A program made the translations under genes and the position numbers. The notes below the pieces were generated by a model. The model made no database searches. It saw nothing but the letters and a program-made list of their open reading frames with translations, and had not been told where the DNA came from. 64,000 nucleotides of DNA. Origin: Streptomyces albus subsp. albus. GTDB lineage: Bacteria > Actinomycetota > Actinomycetes > Streptomycetales > Streptomycetaceae. Location: assembly GCF_000725885.1 (NCBI RefSeq), contig NZ_JODR01000008.1:124001-188000 (forward strand). The letters run 5' to 3'. This document shows positions 17,726 through 27,186 of this stretch, one piece after another. The stretch's first letter is position 1; each line of letters begins with the position of its first letter.

Positions 17726-18571
17726 GTGCGGAGCGACGTGACGAGCAGGGACGGCGTCAGTGGTGGAAGGGCGGCCCAGGTGAGCGCGGGTGAAAGCGTC
17801 GAGCAGCTCCTGCGGCGGGTGTCGCCGGGGGCGTACGACACCTTCGAGAGCTACGAGGCTCTGCTCCGGGCGCTCGCGGGCAGCCGGCTGTGGATGCTGC
17901 TGTGGAACGGCCAGGCCGGTTCCCCGGACGCGCAGTACGGCAACATGGAGGTCGCCGGATACGGTTACGCACCGTGTGTGACCTCGGCCCAGGAGCTGAC
18001 GGCCTCCGGGTGGAGCCGCGCCCACGAGGTCGTCGTCGGGCGGGACATCGCCGCGGCCCTCTTCCCCGACCGCTGGGGGATCTGGCTGAATCCGCACGCC
18101 CCGGGCGGGGGAGTCGGTATCCCGTGGCTGGATCTGCGCCGTATCGCGGTCGGCCTCGACCAGCTGCCCGCCGGGCCGCTCCAGATCAGTGAACCCACGC
18201 TGGACATCCCGCAGTTCTACGCGCTGCTGACGCAGAACGCCCACCACACGCCCGCCGTCCGTTCGCTGCGCCGGGCCTGGGTGCGGCCCGCCCTGGGGGT
18301 GCCGTACCTGGCCATCGGGCTGGAGCTGTACGACGGCAGTCCCGCCTCCGTGGAGGCGGCGCGGCGGATGATGGCCGGATCCGTCGCCGCGGCGCCCGAG
18401 GGGCTGCCGGTCTCCAGCGTCGCCATGGCGGACGACTACGACCCGGTGGCGATGTGGCTGCGCCGCCAGTCCCGTCCCTTCTTCGACCGGGACGCGCACG
18501 CCAGGGCCCCCTACGGCGCCGTGCGGCCCGAGGCCGGCGGCTTCGGCTACGGCTACCCGCGCCCGCTCTGA
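17726..18571 (+). CDS. SseB-like protein (second paralogue)
   Basis: A 281-residue protein related to the upstream gene: an N-terminal SseB-like region (ESYEALLRALAGSRLWMLLWNG..., GIWLNPHAPGGGVGIPWLDLRRIAVGLDQ) and a C-terminal half ending DDYDPVAMWLRRQSRPFFDRD, which parallels DPVVDWMRQCVRPFYTRE at the end of the first copy. The two are an old tandem duplication. GTG 17726 is the start; the 75-bp gap has no terminator, so co-transcription is likely. The C terminus is Gly/Tyr-rich. Function unknown beyond family. Confidence 0.83.
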   Translation: MRSDVTSRDGVSGGRAAQVSAGESVEQLLRRVSPGAYDTFESYEALLRALAGSRLWMLLWNGQAGSPDAQYGNMEVAGYGYAPCVTSAQELTASGWSRAHEVVVGRDIAAALFPDRWGIWLNPHAPGGGVGIPWLDLRRIAVGLDQLPAGPLQISEPTLDIPQFYALLTQNAHHTPAVRSLRRAWVRPALGVPYLAIGLELYDGSPASVEAARRMMAGSVAAAPEGLPVSSVAMADDYDPVAMWLRRQSRPFFDRDAHARAPYGAVRPEAGGFGYGYPRPL

Positions 18572-18582
18572 CCCTTTCCCAC

Positions 18583-18600
18583 GCCCGGCGTTCGCCGGGC
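18583..18600 (+). terminator. Hairpin after the SseB pair
   Basis: GCCCGGCG (18583-18590) pairs with CGCCGGGC (18593-18600) around a TT turn, 12 bp after the stop of the second SseB-like gene. Confidence 0.65.
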
Positions 18601-18910
18601 CCGTCCGGTTGCCGAAAACCGACGCCGGACACGGTCCAGATCAGGACATACCCCTCGCTCCGGCACCGCTGAACGTCAATTTCCGTCCGCATAACGGAAC
18701 ATGACGCGTCACATCACAGTTGCGCATCCTTTCCCCGGGAGGTCTGGCGACTGATCGTGACCGCGATGAAGACTCCCGAGCCATAAGCCACAGGGAGGCC
18801 GTCGTCGTGCCTTCCATACGAACGGCTTGCGAACGTCCTTCACAACTTCGACCGCTACAGCGGTGTGCGTGGACTGGTCAACTGCCGGTCGAGAAGGGGT
18901 CCCCACCACG
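18601..18910 (+). promoter_or_regulatory. Regulatory region upstream of the opp operon
   Basis: About 310 bp without a gene and less G+C-rich than its surroundings. It holds the inverted repeat TTCCGT-N7-ACGGAA (18681-18699) and, directly after, the perfect palindrome TGACGCGTCA (18702-18711). Both look like repressor sites near a promoter. No -35/-10 pair is convincing. The last 20 bp contain AAGGGG, the ribosome site for ATG 18911. Confidence 0.45.
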
Positions 18911-19909
18911 ATGACGGCACCACTGCACGAGGAGACGACCGCGAAAACCGCGGTCGCGGAGCCCGCGCCCGGCAAGACCGAGACGTCGATCGAGGGCCGC
19001 TCGCTCGGCCGGATCGCCTGGGAGCGGCTCAAGCGTGACAAGGTGGCGCTGGTCGGCGGCGCGATCGTGCTGCTGCTGATCCTCGTCGCGATCTTCGCCC
19101 CGGCGCTCACCGCGCTGACGGGCCAGTCGCCGAACGAGCGTCACGAAAACCTCATCGACCCGCTGTTCAGCACGCCCAAGGGCGCGTTCGGCGGTATGTC
19201 CGGCGAGCACCTGCTGGGTGTCGAGCCGGTCAGTGGCCGCGACATCCTCGCCCGCATCCTGTACGGGGCCCGCGTCTCGATCCTGGTCGGCTTTCTCTCC
19301 GCGTTCGTCGCCGTCGTCTTCGGCACCATCCTCGGCACCCTCGCCGGCTACTTCGGCGGCTGGCTGGACGCGGTCATCAGCCGTGTGATGGACATGCTGC
19401 TGGCCTTCCCGCAGCTGCTGTTCATCATCTCCCTGATCTCCGTCATGCCGAACAACATGTTCGGGCTGACCGGTACGGGTGTCCGGCTGCTGGTGATGAT
19501 CGTGGTCATCGGCTTCTTCGGCTGGCCGTACATCGGCCGTATCGTGCGCGGCCAGGTGCTCTCGCTGCGCGAGCGGGAGTACATCGAGGCGGCCCGCAGT
19601 CTGGGGGCCGGCCGCGGCTACATCATCGGCAAGGAACTGCTGCCGAACCTGGTCGCGCCGATCACCGTCTACACGACGCTGATGATCCCGACCAACATCC
19701 TGACCGAGGCCGCGCTCAGCTTCCTCGGCGTGGGTGTCAAGCCGCCGACCGCTTCGTGGGGCTCGATGCTCTCCGACGCCGTGACGTACTACGAGTCCGA
19801 CCCGATGTACATGATCATCCCAGGCGTCGCCATCTTCATCACCGTGCTCGCCTTCAACCTCTTCGGCGACGGCGTTCGCGACGCACTGGACCCGAAGGGG
19901 ACCCGTTGA
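18911..19909 (+). CDS. oppC: Oligopeptide ABC transporter permease (OppC-like)
   Basis: A 332-residue inner-membrane permease of the dipeptide/oligopeptide family. The OppC N-terminal segment (LGRIAWERLKRDKVALVGG then a hydrophobic helix) is followed by five or six membrane helices and the EAA loop EAARSLGAGRGYIIGKELLPNL that docks on the ATPases. ATG 18911 is chosen because the upstream codons of this frame look non-coding and AAGGGG lies about 10 bp ahead. It opens a five-gene operon whose order, permease C before the binding protein, is typical of this Streptomyces locus but unlike E. coli. Confidence 0.93.
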   Translation: MTAPLHEETTAKTAVAEPAPGKTETSIEGRSLGRIAWERLKRDKVALVGGAIVLLLILVAIFAPALTALTGQSPNERHENLIDPLFSTPKGAFGGMSGEHLLGVEPVSGRDILARILYGARVSILVGFLSAFVAVVFGTILGTLAGYFGGWLDAVISRVMDMLLAFPQLLFIISLISVMPNNMFGLTGTGVRLLVMIVVIGFFGWPYIGRIVRGQVLSLREREYIEAARSLGAGRGYIIGKELLPNLVAPITVYTTLMIPTNILTEAALSFLGVGVKPPTASWGSMLSDAVTYYESDPMYMIIPGVAIFITVLAFNLFGDGVRDALDPKGTR

Positions 19910-19977
19910 CCCCCCAACCCAGACCCCGGCCCCGCCCAGCCCGTGCGGGCCGTGACCTACCACGGAGGTTGCGAGAC

Positions 19978-21729
19978 GTGACAACCCTACGCACATCGAG
20001 GCGCCGACTGGCCGCGGTATCGGCCGTCGCCGCCGCAACGCTGCTGGCCACCTCGGCCTGCGGCGGGGGCAACAGCGACAACGAGGGCGGCGGCGAGTAC
20101 AACGCGGGCGTCAACAAGGTCGCCAACGCCTCGAACAAGAAGGGCGGGACCCTCAAGTTCGTCGGCGTCCAGGACGCGGACTCCTGGGACACCACCCGTA
20201 TGTACTACGCGTTCGCGCTGGACTTCGCCCGCTTCTACAGCCGCCAGCTGGTGAGCTACAACCCCAAGCCGGGCAAGAAGTCCCTGGACCTCCAGCCGGA
20301 CCTGGCCACCGACACGGCCCAGATATCCGACGACGGCAAGGTCTACAAGTACACCCTCAAGGACGGCCTCAAGTGGGAGGACGGCAAGCCGCTCACGGCT
20401 GAGGATGTCAAGTACGGCATCGAGCGCCAGTGGGCGCAGAAGACGCTGTCGGGCGGTCCCACCTACATCAAGGACGTGCTGGACCCGGACGGCAAGTGGA
20501 AGGGCCCCTACGAGGACAAGAAGCCCTTCGCCAACATCAAGACGCCGGACAAGAAGACCATCGAGTTCCACCTGCCGAAGCCCAACGGTGACTTCGAGCA
20601 GATGCTGGCGATGCCGACGAACTCGCCGGTGCGCAAGGACAAGGACACCAAGTCCAAATACACGCTGCACCCGTTCTCCTCGGGCCCGTACAAGTTCAAG
20701 TCGTACACGCCCAACAAGTCGCTGCTCCTGGTGCGCAACAAGGAGTGGGACCGCAGTGGCGACCCGCTGCGCAAGGCGCTCCCGGACAAGATCCAGGTGA
20801 CGCTGCTGACCAACCCGGACGAGCGGGACAAGCGGCTGATCAACGGTGACGCCGACCTCGACCTCAACCAGCGCGGTATGGAGGTCCAGGGCCGGCAGAC
20901 CGCTCTCAAGCAGCACAAGGGCAACGTCGACAACCCGCAGTCCGGGTTCATCTCGTACGTGGCCTTCCCGCAGAGCGTGAAGCCGTTCAACAACATCCAC
21001 TGCCGCAAGGCGGCCATCTACGGCACGGACCACAAGTCGGTCCAGACGGCGCGCGGCGGCCCGACCGCCGGTGGCGCGCTCGCCCACAACATGCTGCCGC
21101 CGGTCATCCCGGGCTACGACAAGAGCGACGACCAGTACGGCATCCTGACCAACGGCGGCAAGGCCGATGTGGCCAAGGCCAAGGACGAGCTGAAGAAGTG
21201 CGGCAAGCCGAACGGCTTCAGCACCACGCTGGCGGTGCGCAACACCGACAAGGCCGACGTGAAGTCCGCCGAGGCGATCCAGGCGTCCCTCAAGAAGGTC
21301 GGGATCAAGGTCGAGATCGACCAGTTCGACGGTGCCCAGGGCCCCTCGATCGTCGGTAACCCGGCCAACGTCGAGAAGAAGAACTACGGCATGATCCTCT
21401 ACGGCTGGGGCCCGGACTTCCCCAGCGGCCAGGGGTACGGCATCGAGCTGTGGCACAGCAGCAAGATCCGTGACAACGGCAACAACAACTACGCCCTGAT
21501 CGACGAGCCGAAGATCGACAAGGGCCTGGCGGACGCCATCGCCGAGCTCGACCCCGACAAGGCGGCCCAGATGTACGCCGAGGTCAACAAGGAGGTCATG
21601 GCCGGCGCCTACTACCTGCCGCTGACCTACCTGAAGGTCGTCCAGTGGCGGTCGGACCGGCTGACCAACGTCTACGCGGCCGACTCCTACAGCGGCTGGT
21701 ACGACTTCGCGTCCCTCGGCGTCAAGTGA
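19978..21729 (+). CDS. oppA: Peptide ABC transporter substrate-binding lipoprotein (OppA-like)
   Basis: A 583-residue extracellular solute-binding protein, family 5. A lipoprotein signal ends in LLATSAC with the lipidated Cys at 28, followed by a Gly/Asn/Asp-rich linker. The fold begins at KKGGTLKFVGVQDADSWD; YTLKDGLKWEDGKPLTAEDVKYGIER is the family signature, and GWGPDFPSGQGYG the late hinge. GTG 19978 follows a strong GGAGGTTGCGAGAC; nothing upstream in frame is conserved. It is anchored outside the membrane and should deliver peptides to the OppB/OppC channel. Substrate range cannot be predicted. Confidence 0.95.
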   Translation: MTTLRTSRRRLAAVSAVAAATLLATSACGGGNSDNEGGGEYNAGVNKVANASNKKGGTLKFVGVQDADSWDTTRMYYAFALDFARFYSRQLVSYNPKPGKKSLDLQPDLATDTAQISDDGKVYKYTLKDGLKWEDGKPLTAEDVKYGIERQWAQKTLSGGPTYIKDVLDPDGKWKGPYEDKKPFANIKTPDKKTIEFHLPKPNGDFEQMLAMPTNSPVRKDKDTKSKYTLHPFSSGPYKFKSYTPNKSLLLVRNKEWDRSGDPLRKALPDKIQVTLLTNPDERDKRLINGDADLDLNQRGMEVQGRQTALKQHKGNVDNPQSGFISYVAFPQSVKPFNNIHCRKAAIYGTDHKSVQTARGGPTAGGALAHNMLPPVIPGYDKSDDQYGILTNGGKADVAKAKDELKKCGKPNGFSTTLAVRNTDKADVKSAEAIQASLKKVGIKVEIDQFDGAQGPSIVGNPANVEKKNYGMILYGWGPDFPSGQGYGIELWHSSKIRDNGNNNYALIDEPKIDKGLADAIAELDPDKAAQMYAEVNKEVMAGAYYLPLTYLKVVQWRSDRLTNVYAADSYSGWYDFASLGVK

Positions 21730-21881
21730 CCCTGACGGTCACCCCGACCGCCACCGACTCCACCATCTGACGGCGCCACCCGCCGCTGGCACGAAGGGCA
21801 GGTGAAGGCCGCCTGGGCGGCCCGGCCGCCGACTCCCGGACCGGGAGCGGGGCCGGGCCGCCGGAGGGCGGCCGGAGAGCA

Positions 21882-22880
21882 GTGCTCACATACCTCATCA
21901 GGCGGCTGTTCGCCGTCGCAGTGATGCTGGTCGTCATCATCCTGGCGGTCTTCTGCATCTTCTTCCTGATCCCCAAGTGGGCGGGGATAGACCCGGCCAC
22001 CATGTTCGTCGGCAAGCAGGCCGACAAGGCGAGCATCGAAGGCGTACGAGAGAAGCTCCAGCTCGACGAGCCGGTCCTGGTGCAGCTCTTCGAGTTCTTC
22101 AAGGGCATCTTCGTCGGCCGGGACTACACCGGAGGCGGCACCACCACGCACTGCGCGGCGCCCTGCTTCGGCTACTCCTTCCGCACCGAGCAGGCCATCT
22201 GGCCGGTGCTCACCGACCGGCTGCCCGTCACGCTCTCCCTGGCGCTGGGTGCCGCCGTCGTCTGGCTGTTCATCGGTCTGACCGTCGGCGTGCTCTCCGC
22301 TCTCAAGCGCGGCAGCCTGTGGGACCGGCTGGCCATGACCGGCGCTCTGGCCGGCGTCTCGCTGCCCATCTACTTCACCGGCCTGCTGGCCCTGGCGGTC
22401 TTCGCCTACCAGCTCGACCTGGTGAGCAACACCTTCACCCCGTTCGGCGAGAACCCGGCCAAGTGGTTCAGCGGCATGATCCTGCCCTGGATCACCCTCG
22501 CCTTCCTCTTCGGCGCCATGTACGCCCGGCTGACCAGGGCGACGATGCTGGAGGTGATGGGCGAGGACTACATCCGCACGGCGCGGGCCAAGGGGCTCAG
22601 GGAGCCGGTCGTCATCGGCAAGCACGCGATGCGCTCCACCATGACGCCCGTCCTCACCCTCCTCGGCGTCGACATCGGCGCCCTGATGGGCAGCGCGATC
22701 CTCACCGAGACCACCTTCTCCATCCCCGGACTCGGCCAGGCCGTGCTCAAGGCCATCAACGACCGCGACCTGCCGCTGATCCTGGGCGTGACCCTCATCA
22801 CCGCCACGTCCGTAGTCATCGCGAATCTCGTCGTGGACCTGCTGTACGGCGTGATCGACCCACGAGTGAGGCTGGGATGA
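21882..22880 (+). CDS. oppB: Oligopeptide ABC transporter permease (OppB-like)
   Basis: A 332-residue permease beginning LTYLIRRLFAVAVMLVVI, the usual OppB first helix. The EAA-type loop is RTARAKGLREPVVIGKHAMRS and the next conserved stretch ends FSIPGLGQAVLKAI. The large periplasmic loop after helix 1 contains a CAAPC pair. GTG 21882 follows GGAGAGCA. Its TGA overlaps the ATG of the next gene by 4 bp (ATGA), so translation of the ATPase gene is coupled. Confidence 0.94.
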   Translation: MLTYLIRRLFAVAVMLVVIILAVFCIFFLIPKWAGIDPATMFVGKQADKASIEGVREKLQLDEPVLVQLFEFFKGIFVGRDYTGGGTTTHCAAPCFGYSFRTEQAIWPVLTDRLPVTLSLALGAAVVWLFIGLTVGVLSALKRGSLWDRLAMTGALAGVSLPIYFTGLLALAVFAYQLDLVSNTFTPFGENPAKWFSGMILPWITLAFLFGAMYARLTRATMLEVMGEDYIRTARAKGLREPVVIGKHAMRSTMTPVLTLLGVDIGALMGSAILTETTFSIPGLGQAVLKAINDRDLPLILGVTLITATSVVIANLVVDLLYGVIDPRVRLG

Positions 22881-24028
22881 CCGACCACGAGCACAAGTCC
22901 CACAAGGACACCGGGCCCACCGCCGCGGCGGCCACCGATCTGACCGCCACCGGCACCGCACCCGGCGAGGTCACCACGGACAGGAAGCCGCCCAAGGCGT
23001 TCCTCGAAGTCCGCGATCTGCGGGTGCACTTCCCCACCCAGGACGGCCTGGTCAAGTCCGTCGACGGGCTCTCCTTCACCCTGGAGAAGGGCAAGACCCT
23101 CGGCATCGTCGGCGAGTCCGGCTCCGGCAAGTCGGTCACCTCGCTGGGCATCATGGGCCTGCACACCGTCGGCCAGTACGGCAGGCAGCGGCCCCGGCTG
23201 TCCGGTGAGATCTGGCTGGCCGGCCAGGAGCTGCTGGGCGCCGACCCGGACGAGGTCCGCAAGCTGCGCGGCCGTGAGGTCGCCATGATCTTCCAGGACC
23301 CGCTCTCGGCGCTGCACCCCTTCTTCACCGTCGGCCACCAGATCGTCGAGGCGTACCGCGTCCACCACAACGTGGACAAGAGGACCGCGCGCACACGTGC
23401 CGTCGAACTCCTGGACAGGGTCGGCATCCCCGAGCCGGACAAGCGGGTGGACAGCTTCCCGCACGAGTTCTCCGGCGGTATGCGCCAGCGCGCGATGATC
23501 GCCATGGCGCTGGTCAACAACCCCGAACTGCTCATCGCCGACGAGCCGACCACCGCCCTGGACGTCACCGTGCAGGCGCAGATCCTCGACCTGATCCGGG
23601 ACCTGCAGAAGGAGTTCGGCTCGGCCGTCATCATCATCACCCACGACCTGGGCGTCGTCGCCGAACTCTCCGACGACATCCTGGTGATGTACGGCGGCCG
23701 GTGCGTCGAGTACGGCAGCGCCGAGCAGGTCTTCTACGAGCCGCAGCACCCCTACACCTGGGGCCTGCTCGGCTCCATGCCGCGCATCGACCGGGACCGG
23801 GCCGAGCGCCTCATCCCCGTCAAGGGATCGCCGCCCAGCCTCATCAACGTCCCCTCCGGCTGCGCCTTCAACCCGCGCTGCCCGTACGCGGACGTGCCCA
23901 AGGGCGACATCACCCGCACCACGCGGCCCGAGCTGCGCGAGGTGAAGCCCGGACACCTGTCGGCCTGTCACATGGCGCAGGAGGACAGGGAGCGCATCTG
24001 GAACGAAGAGATTGCCCCGAAGCTGTGA
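22877..24028 (+). CDS. oppD: Oligopeptide ABC transporter ATP-binding protein (OppD-like)
   Basis: A 383-residue ABC ATPase: Walker [10 protein letters not shown] loop [11 protein letters not shown], signature [16 protein letters not shown], Walker [13 protein letters not shown] and switch His ITHDLG. The C-terminal oligopeptide-transporter motif [17 protein letters not shown] has Cys that in related proteins bind an iron-sulfur cluster. The first 45 residues are a charged Thr/Ala extension. It overlaps oppB by 4 bp. Together with OppF it powers the transporter from the cytosolic face. Confidence 0.95.
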   Translation: MTDHEHKSHKDTGPTAAAATDLTATGTAPGEVTTDRKPPKAFLEVRDLRVHFPTQDGLVKSVDGLSFTLEKGKTLGIVGESGSGKSVTSLGIMGLHTVGQYGRQRPRLSGEIWLAGQELLGADPDEVRKLRGREVAMIFQDPLSALHPFFTVGHQIVEAYRVHHNVDKRTARTRAVELLDRVGIPEPDKRVDSFPHEFSGGMRQRAMIAMALVNNPELLIADEPTTALDVTVQAQILDLIRDLQKEFGSAVIIITHDLGVVAELSDDILVMYGGRCVEYGSAEQVFYEPQHPYTWGLLGSMPRIDRDRAERLIPVKGSPPSLINVPSGCAFNPRCPYADVPKGDITRTTRPELREVKPGHLSACHMAQEDRERIWNEEIAPKL

Positions 24029-24054
24029 GCTCCGTGAGTGAGGACGACGAGCCG

Positions 24055-25203
24055 ATGACGAACCCCGCCAAGTCCCCGGCCGGGGGCTCCGAGCCGGCGG
24101 CCGGCGCCGAGCAGCCGGCCGGCGCCGCGGAGTCCGGAGCCCTGGGCACGCTCACCGAGCCGCGTGAGGGCGAGCCGCTGCTGAAGGTCAGCGGTCTCAA
24201 GAAGCACTTCCCGATCACCAAGGGCCTCTTCAAGCGGCGGGTCGGGGCCGTGCTCGCGGTCGACGGCCTCGACTTCGAGGTCAGGGCCGGCGAGACGCTC
24301 GGCGTGGTGGGGGAGTCCGGCTGCGGCAAGTCCACCATGGGCCGGCTGATCACCCGGCTCCTCGAACCGACCGACGGGAAGATCGAGTTCGAGGGCAAGG
24401 ACATCACGCACCTGGGCGTGGGCGGGATGCGCCCGCTGCGCCGCGATGTGCAGATGATCTTCCAGGACCCGTACTCGTCGCTGAACCCCCGGCACACCGT
24501 CGGCGCCATCGTCAGCGCACCGTTCAAGCTCCAGGGCGTGGTGCCCGACGGCGGTGTCAAGAAGGAGGTCCAGCGGCTGCTCCAGGTGGTCGGGCTCAGC
24601 CCCGAGCACTACAACCGCTATCCGCACGAGTTCTCCGGCGGCCAGCGCCAGCGCATCGGCATCGCCCGCGCGCTCGCCCTCAACCCCAAGCTGGTGGTCG
24701 CCGACGAGCCGGTGTCCGCGCTGGACGTCTCGATCCAGGCGCAGGTCGTCAACCTGCTGGACGACCTCCAGGCGGAGCTGGGCCTCACCTACGTGATCAT
24801 CGCCCACGACCTGTCCGTCATCCGGCACGTCTCGGACCGGATCGCGGTGATGTACCTGGGCAAGGTGGTCGAGCTGACCGACCGGCAGTCCCTGTACGAC
24901 CGGCCCATGCACCCCTACACCCGGGCCCTGCTGTCCGCGGTGCCGGTGCCGGACCCGCGGCGCAAGTCGGCGGGAGGCCGCGAGCGCATCCTGCTCCAGG
25001 GCGATGTGCCCTCGCCGATGAACCCGCCGTCGGGCTGCCGGTTCCACACCCGCTGCTGGAAGGCGACGGAGGTGTGCCGGACGAAGGAGCCGCCGCTGGT
25101 TCCGCTGGCCACCGGCCACCAGGTGGCCTGCCACCACCCGGAGAACGCCCCCGACCAGGAGCCCGGCGACACCAAGCTCCTCAAGGACCTGAAGACGAAG
25201 TGA
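24055..25203 (+). CDS. oppF: Oligopeptide ABC transporter ATP-binding protein (OppF-like)
   Basis: A 382-residue ABC ATPase with [47 protein letters not shown] and the switch IAHDLSV. The C terminus has the oligopeptide-family Cys cluster ([14 protein letters not shown]). Three starts are possible in frame: GTG 24025 (4-bp GTGA overlap with oppD), GTG 24034 and ATG 24055; the N terminus is a low-complexity Ala/Gly/Pro tail in every case. I took the ATG. It is the last gene of the operon, closed by the hairpin at 25222. Confidence 0.94.
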   Translation: MTNPAKSPAGGSEPAAGAEQPAGAAESGALGTLTEPREGEPLLKVSGLKKHFPITKGLFKRRVGAVLAVDGLDFEVRAGETLGVVGESGCGKSTMGRLITRLLEPTDGKIEFEGKDITHLGVGGMRPLRRDVQMIFQDPYSSLNPRHTVGAIVSAPFKLQGVVPDGGVKKEVQRLLQVVGLSPEHYNRYPHEFSGGQRQRIGIARALALNPKLVVADEPVSALDVSIQAQVVNLLDDLQAELGLTYVIIAHDLSVIRHVSDRIAVMYLGKVVELTDRQSLYDRPMHPYTRALLSAVPVPDPRRKSAGGRERILLQGDVPSPMNPPSGCRFHTRCWKATEVCRTKEPPLVPLATGHQVACHHPENAPDQEPGDTKLLKDLKTK

Positions 25204-25221
25204 TCCGCAGCGGCCCCGCCT

Positions 25222-25249
25222 GCCCCACGGGCCCGGATTCCCGTGGGGC
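25222..25249 (+). terminator. Terminator of the opp operon
   Basis: GCCCCACGGG (25222-25231) and CCCGTGGGGC (25240-25249) form a perfect 10-bp stem with an 8-nt loop, 18 bp after the oppF stop. Confidence 0.8.
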
Positions 25250-25366
25250 GGGCGGAGCCGGGAGGGCCGGCGCCGCGCGGGTCCTGCGGCCCGGCGCCGG
25301 GGTCCGGCCGCCGCTCCGGGACCGGGGCGGGGAACGGCGCACCGGGCGGGGCGGTACAAAGGGGCC

Positions 25367-26041
25367 GTGGACACCGTTTTCAGCCCCCCGCTCCAGCACT
25401 GGCTGGACATCGTCGGCATCTTCGTCTTCGCCATCTCGGGCGCGCTGCTGGCCGTACGCCGCAATTTCGACGTGTTCGGCATGGCCGTGCTGGCGGAGGT
25501 CACCGGGCTGGGCGGCGGGCTGTTCCGGGACGTGGTCATCGGCGCGGTGCCCCCGGCGGCCTTCACCGACCTGGGCTATTTCCTCACCCCGCTGGTGGCG
25601 ACCGTTCTCGTCTTCTTCCTCCACCCCGAGGTGGAGCGGATCAACAAGGCGGTGAGCGTCTTCGACGCGGCGGGCCTGGGCCTCTTCTGCGTCACGGGCA
25701 CCCTCAAGGGCCATGAGTTCGGGCTGGGGCTGACCTCCTCGGTGGTGATGGGCCTGGCGACCGCGGCGGGCGGCGGCGTGCTGCGGGACGTGCTGGCCAA
25801 CGAGGTGCCGTCGCTGCTGCGCTGGGACCGGGAGATCTACGCGGTGCCCGCGATCGTGGGCTCCAGCGCGGTGGCGCTGCTCATCCACCTCGACGCCGTG
25901 CGGCCCGTCACGGCGGTGGGCGCCGCACTGCTCGCTTTCGGGCTGCGTCTGCTGGCGCTGCGCTACAACTTGCGAGCTCCGCGCGCCTGGAAGCGCAGCA
26001 GCGCCACGGTGGACGCGGAGAGCGGCGGGGCCACGGGCTGA
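25367..26041 (+). CDS. TRIC/UPF0126 family cation channel-like membrane protein
   Basis: A 224-residue membrane protein with seven hydrophobic segments and the duplicated family motif: FAISGALLAVRRNFDVFGM ... GLGGGLFRDVVIG in the first half and ATAAGGGVLRDVLANEVP in the second. Prokaryotic TRIC proteins are trimeric monovalent-cation channels; many members are still called UPF0126. GTG 25367 gives the complete first helix, with TACAAA 6 bp upstream as a possible leaderless -10. The C-terminal 25 residues are polar and cytosolic. Confidence 0.88.
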   Translation: MDTVFSPPLQHWLDIVGIFVFAISGALLAVRRNFDVFGMAVLAEVTGLGGGLFRDVVIGAVPPAAFTDLGYFLTPLVATVLVFFLHPEVERINKAVSVFDAAGLGLFCVTGTLKGHEFGLGLTSSVVMGLATAAGGGVLRDVLANEVPSLLRWDREIYAVPAIVGSSAVALLIHLDAVRPVTAVGAALLAFGLRLLALRYNLRAPRAWKRSSATVDAESGGATG

Positions 26042-26104
26042 GGGGCCCGGCCGCGCGGGGAGGGCGGTCCACCGGGGAGCTACCCACCGGTAACAAATTC
26101 GGTG

Positions 26105-26110
26105 TACGGT
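26105..26110 (+). promoter_or_regulatory. -10-like TACGGT ahead of a leaderless ATG
   Basis: TACGGT lies 6 bp upstream of ATG 26117, with no ribosome site between them. Confidence 0.4.
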
Positions 26111-26116
26111 GCCCTC

Positions 26117-26977
26117 ATGTCCGACGCTCCCTCTCAGGTCACCGCACCGCCGGCACCGGCCGCCCCCGGCGACAGCGAGTTCGACCGCGACACCACGGTC
26201 CGCACCCGCGAGGCTGGTGTCCACGAGGTCCGGCTCTCGCCCGGCTGGGCGATAGGCAAGGCCCTCAACGGCGGCTACCTGCTGGCCGTCCTCGGCCGGG
26301 CCCTGCGCCAGGCCCTCCCGCACCCCGACCCCTTCACCATCACGGCCCACTACCTGACCGCCACCGTCGCCGGACCCGCCACCATCCGCACCGACGTGGC
26401 CCGCAGCGGCCGTACCGTCTCCACCGCCTCGGCCGGGCTCTTCCAGAAGGACGCCGACGGCACCGAGGCCGAGCGCATCCGCGTCCTGGCCACCTACGGC
26501 GACCTCGACGCGCTCAGCGACGACGTGCGCACCAGCGCCCGGCCGCCCGCCATGCCTCCGCGCGAACAGTGCTTCAGCGCCACCGACCACCCCGGCGGCG
26601 ACGCGGCCGTACCCGAGATGGGACACCGGCTCGATTTGCGGCTCGACCCCGAGACCTGCGGCTGGGCCCTGGGCGCGCCCAGCCTCCGCGGCGAGATGCG
26701 GGCCTGGCTCGCCCTCGCCGACGGCCGGGACCCCGACCCGCTCTCCCTCCTGATGGCGGTGGACGCCCTCCCGCCCACCGGCTTCGACCTCGGCCTGACC
26801 GGCTGGGTGCCCACCGTCGAACTCACCGTCCACGTCCGCGCCCGCCCGGCCCCCGGCCCGCTGCGGGTCGCCATCACCACCCGCAACCTGGCCGGCGGCT
26901 TCCTGGAGGAGGACGCGGAGATCTGGGACTCCGCGGACCGCCTCGTCGCCCAGTCCCGCCAGCTCGCCCGCGCCTGA
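26117..26977 (+). CDS. Acyl-CoA thioesterase family protein (double hotdog)
   Basis: A 286-residue protein of the TesB-like thioesterase group, with two hotdog domains in tandem. The first (about 15-125) has SPGWAIGKALNGGYLLAVLGRAL and FTITAHYLTATVAGPATI; the second (about 160-285) has DPLSLLMAVDALPPTGFDLG, VPTVELTVHVRARP and FLEEDAEIWDSADRLVAQSRQLA. The GGYL and DA-x-P segments are where such enzymes bind acyl-CoA. Substrate unknown. ATG 26117 is preferred to 26102. Confidence 0.87.
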   Translation: MSDAPSQVTAPPAPAAPGDSEFDRDTTVRTREAGVHEVRLSPGWAIGKALNGGYLLAVLGRALRQALPHPDPFTITAHYLTATVAGPATIRTDVARSGRTVSTASAGLFQKDADGTEAERIRVLATYGDLDALSDDVRTSARPPAMPPREQCFSATDHPGGDAAVPEMGHRLDLRLDPETCGWALGAPSLRGEMRAWLALADGRDPDPLSLLMAVDALPPTGFDLGLTGWVPTVELTVHVRARPAPGPLRVAITTRNLAGGFLEEDAEIWDSADRLVAQSRQLARA

Positions 26978-27186
26978 CCGGCCCGCCCCGGTCACGGCAC
27001 CCCGCCCCCGTCCCCACGCGGCCGGGGGCGCTGTCATGAGCGGCCCGGGCCCGGCCGGACGCCCGGTGCCGTACCGCCCCCACGGAGCCGCCCCTCCGGC
27101 CGGACCCGTCCCGCCGTGCCGGGCGCCCCGCCGGGTACCGTGGTCCGATTCCGTGGTCGCCGCGCCGGTCCCAGGGAGGGCGGACG

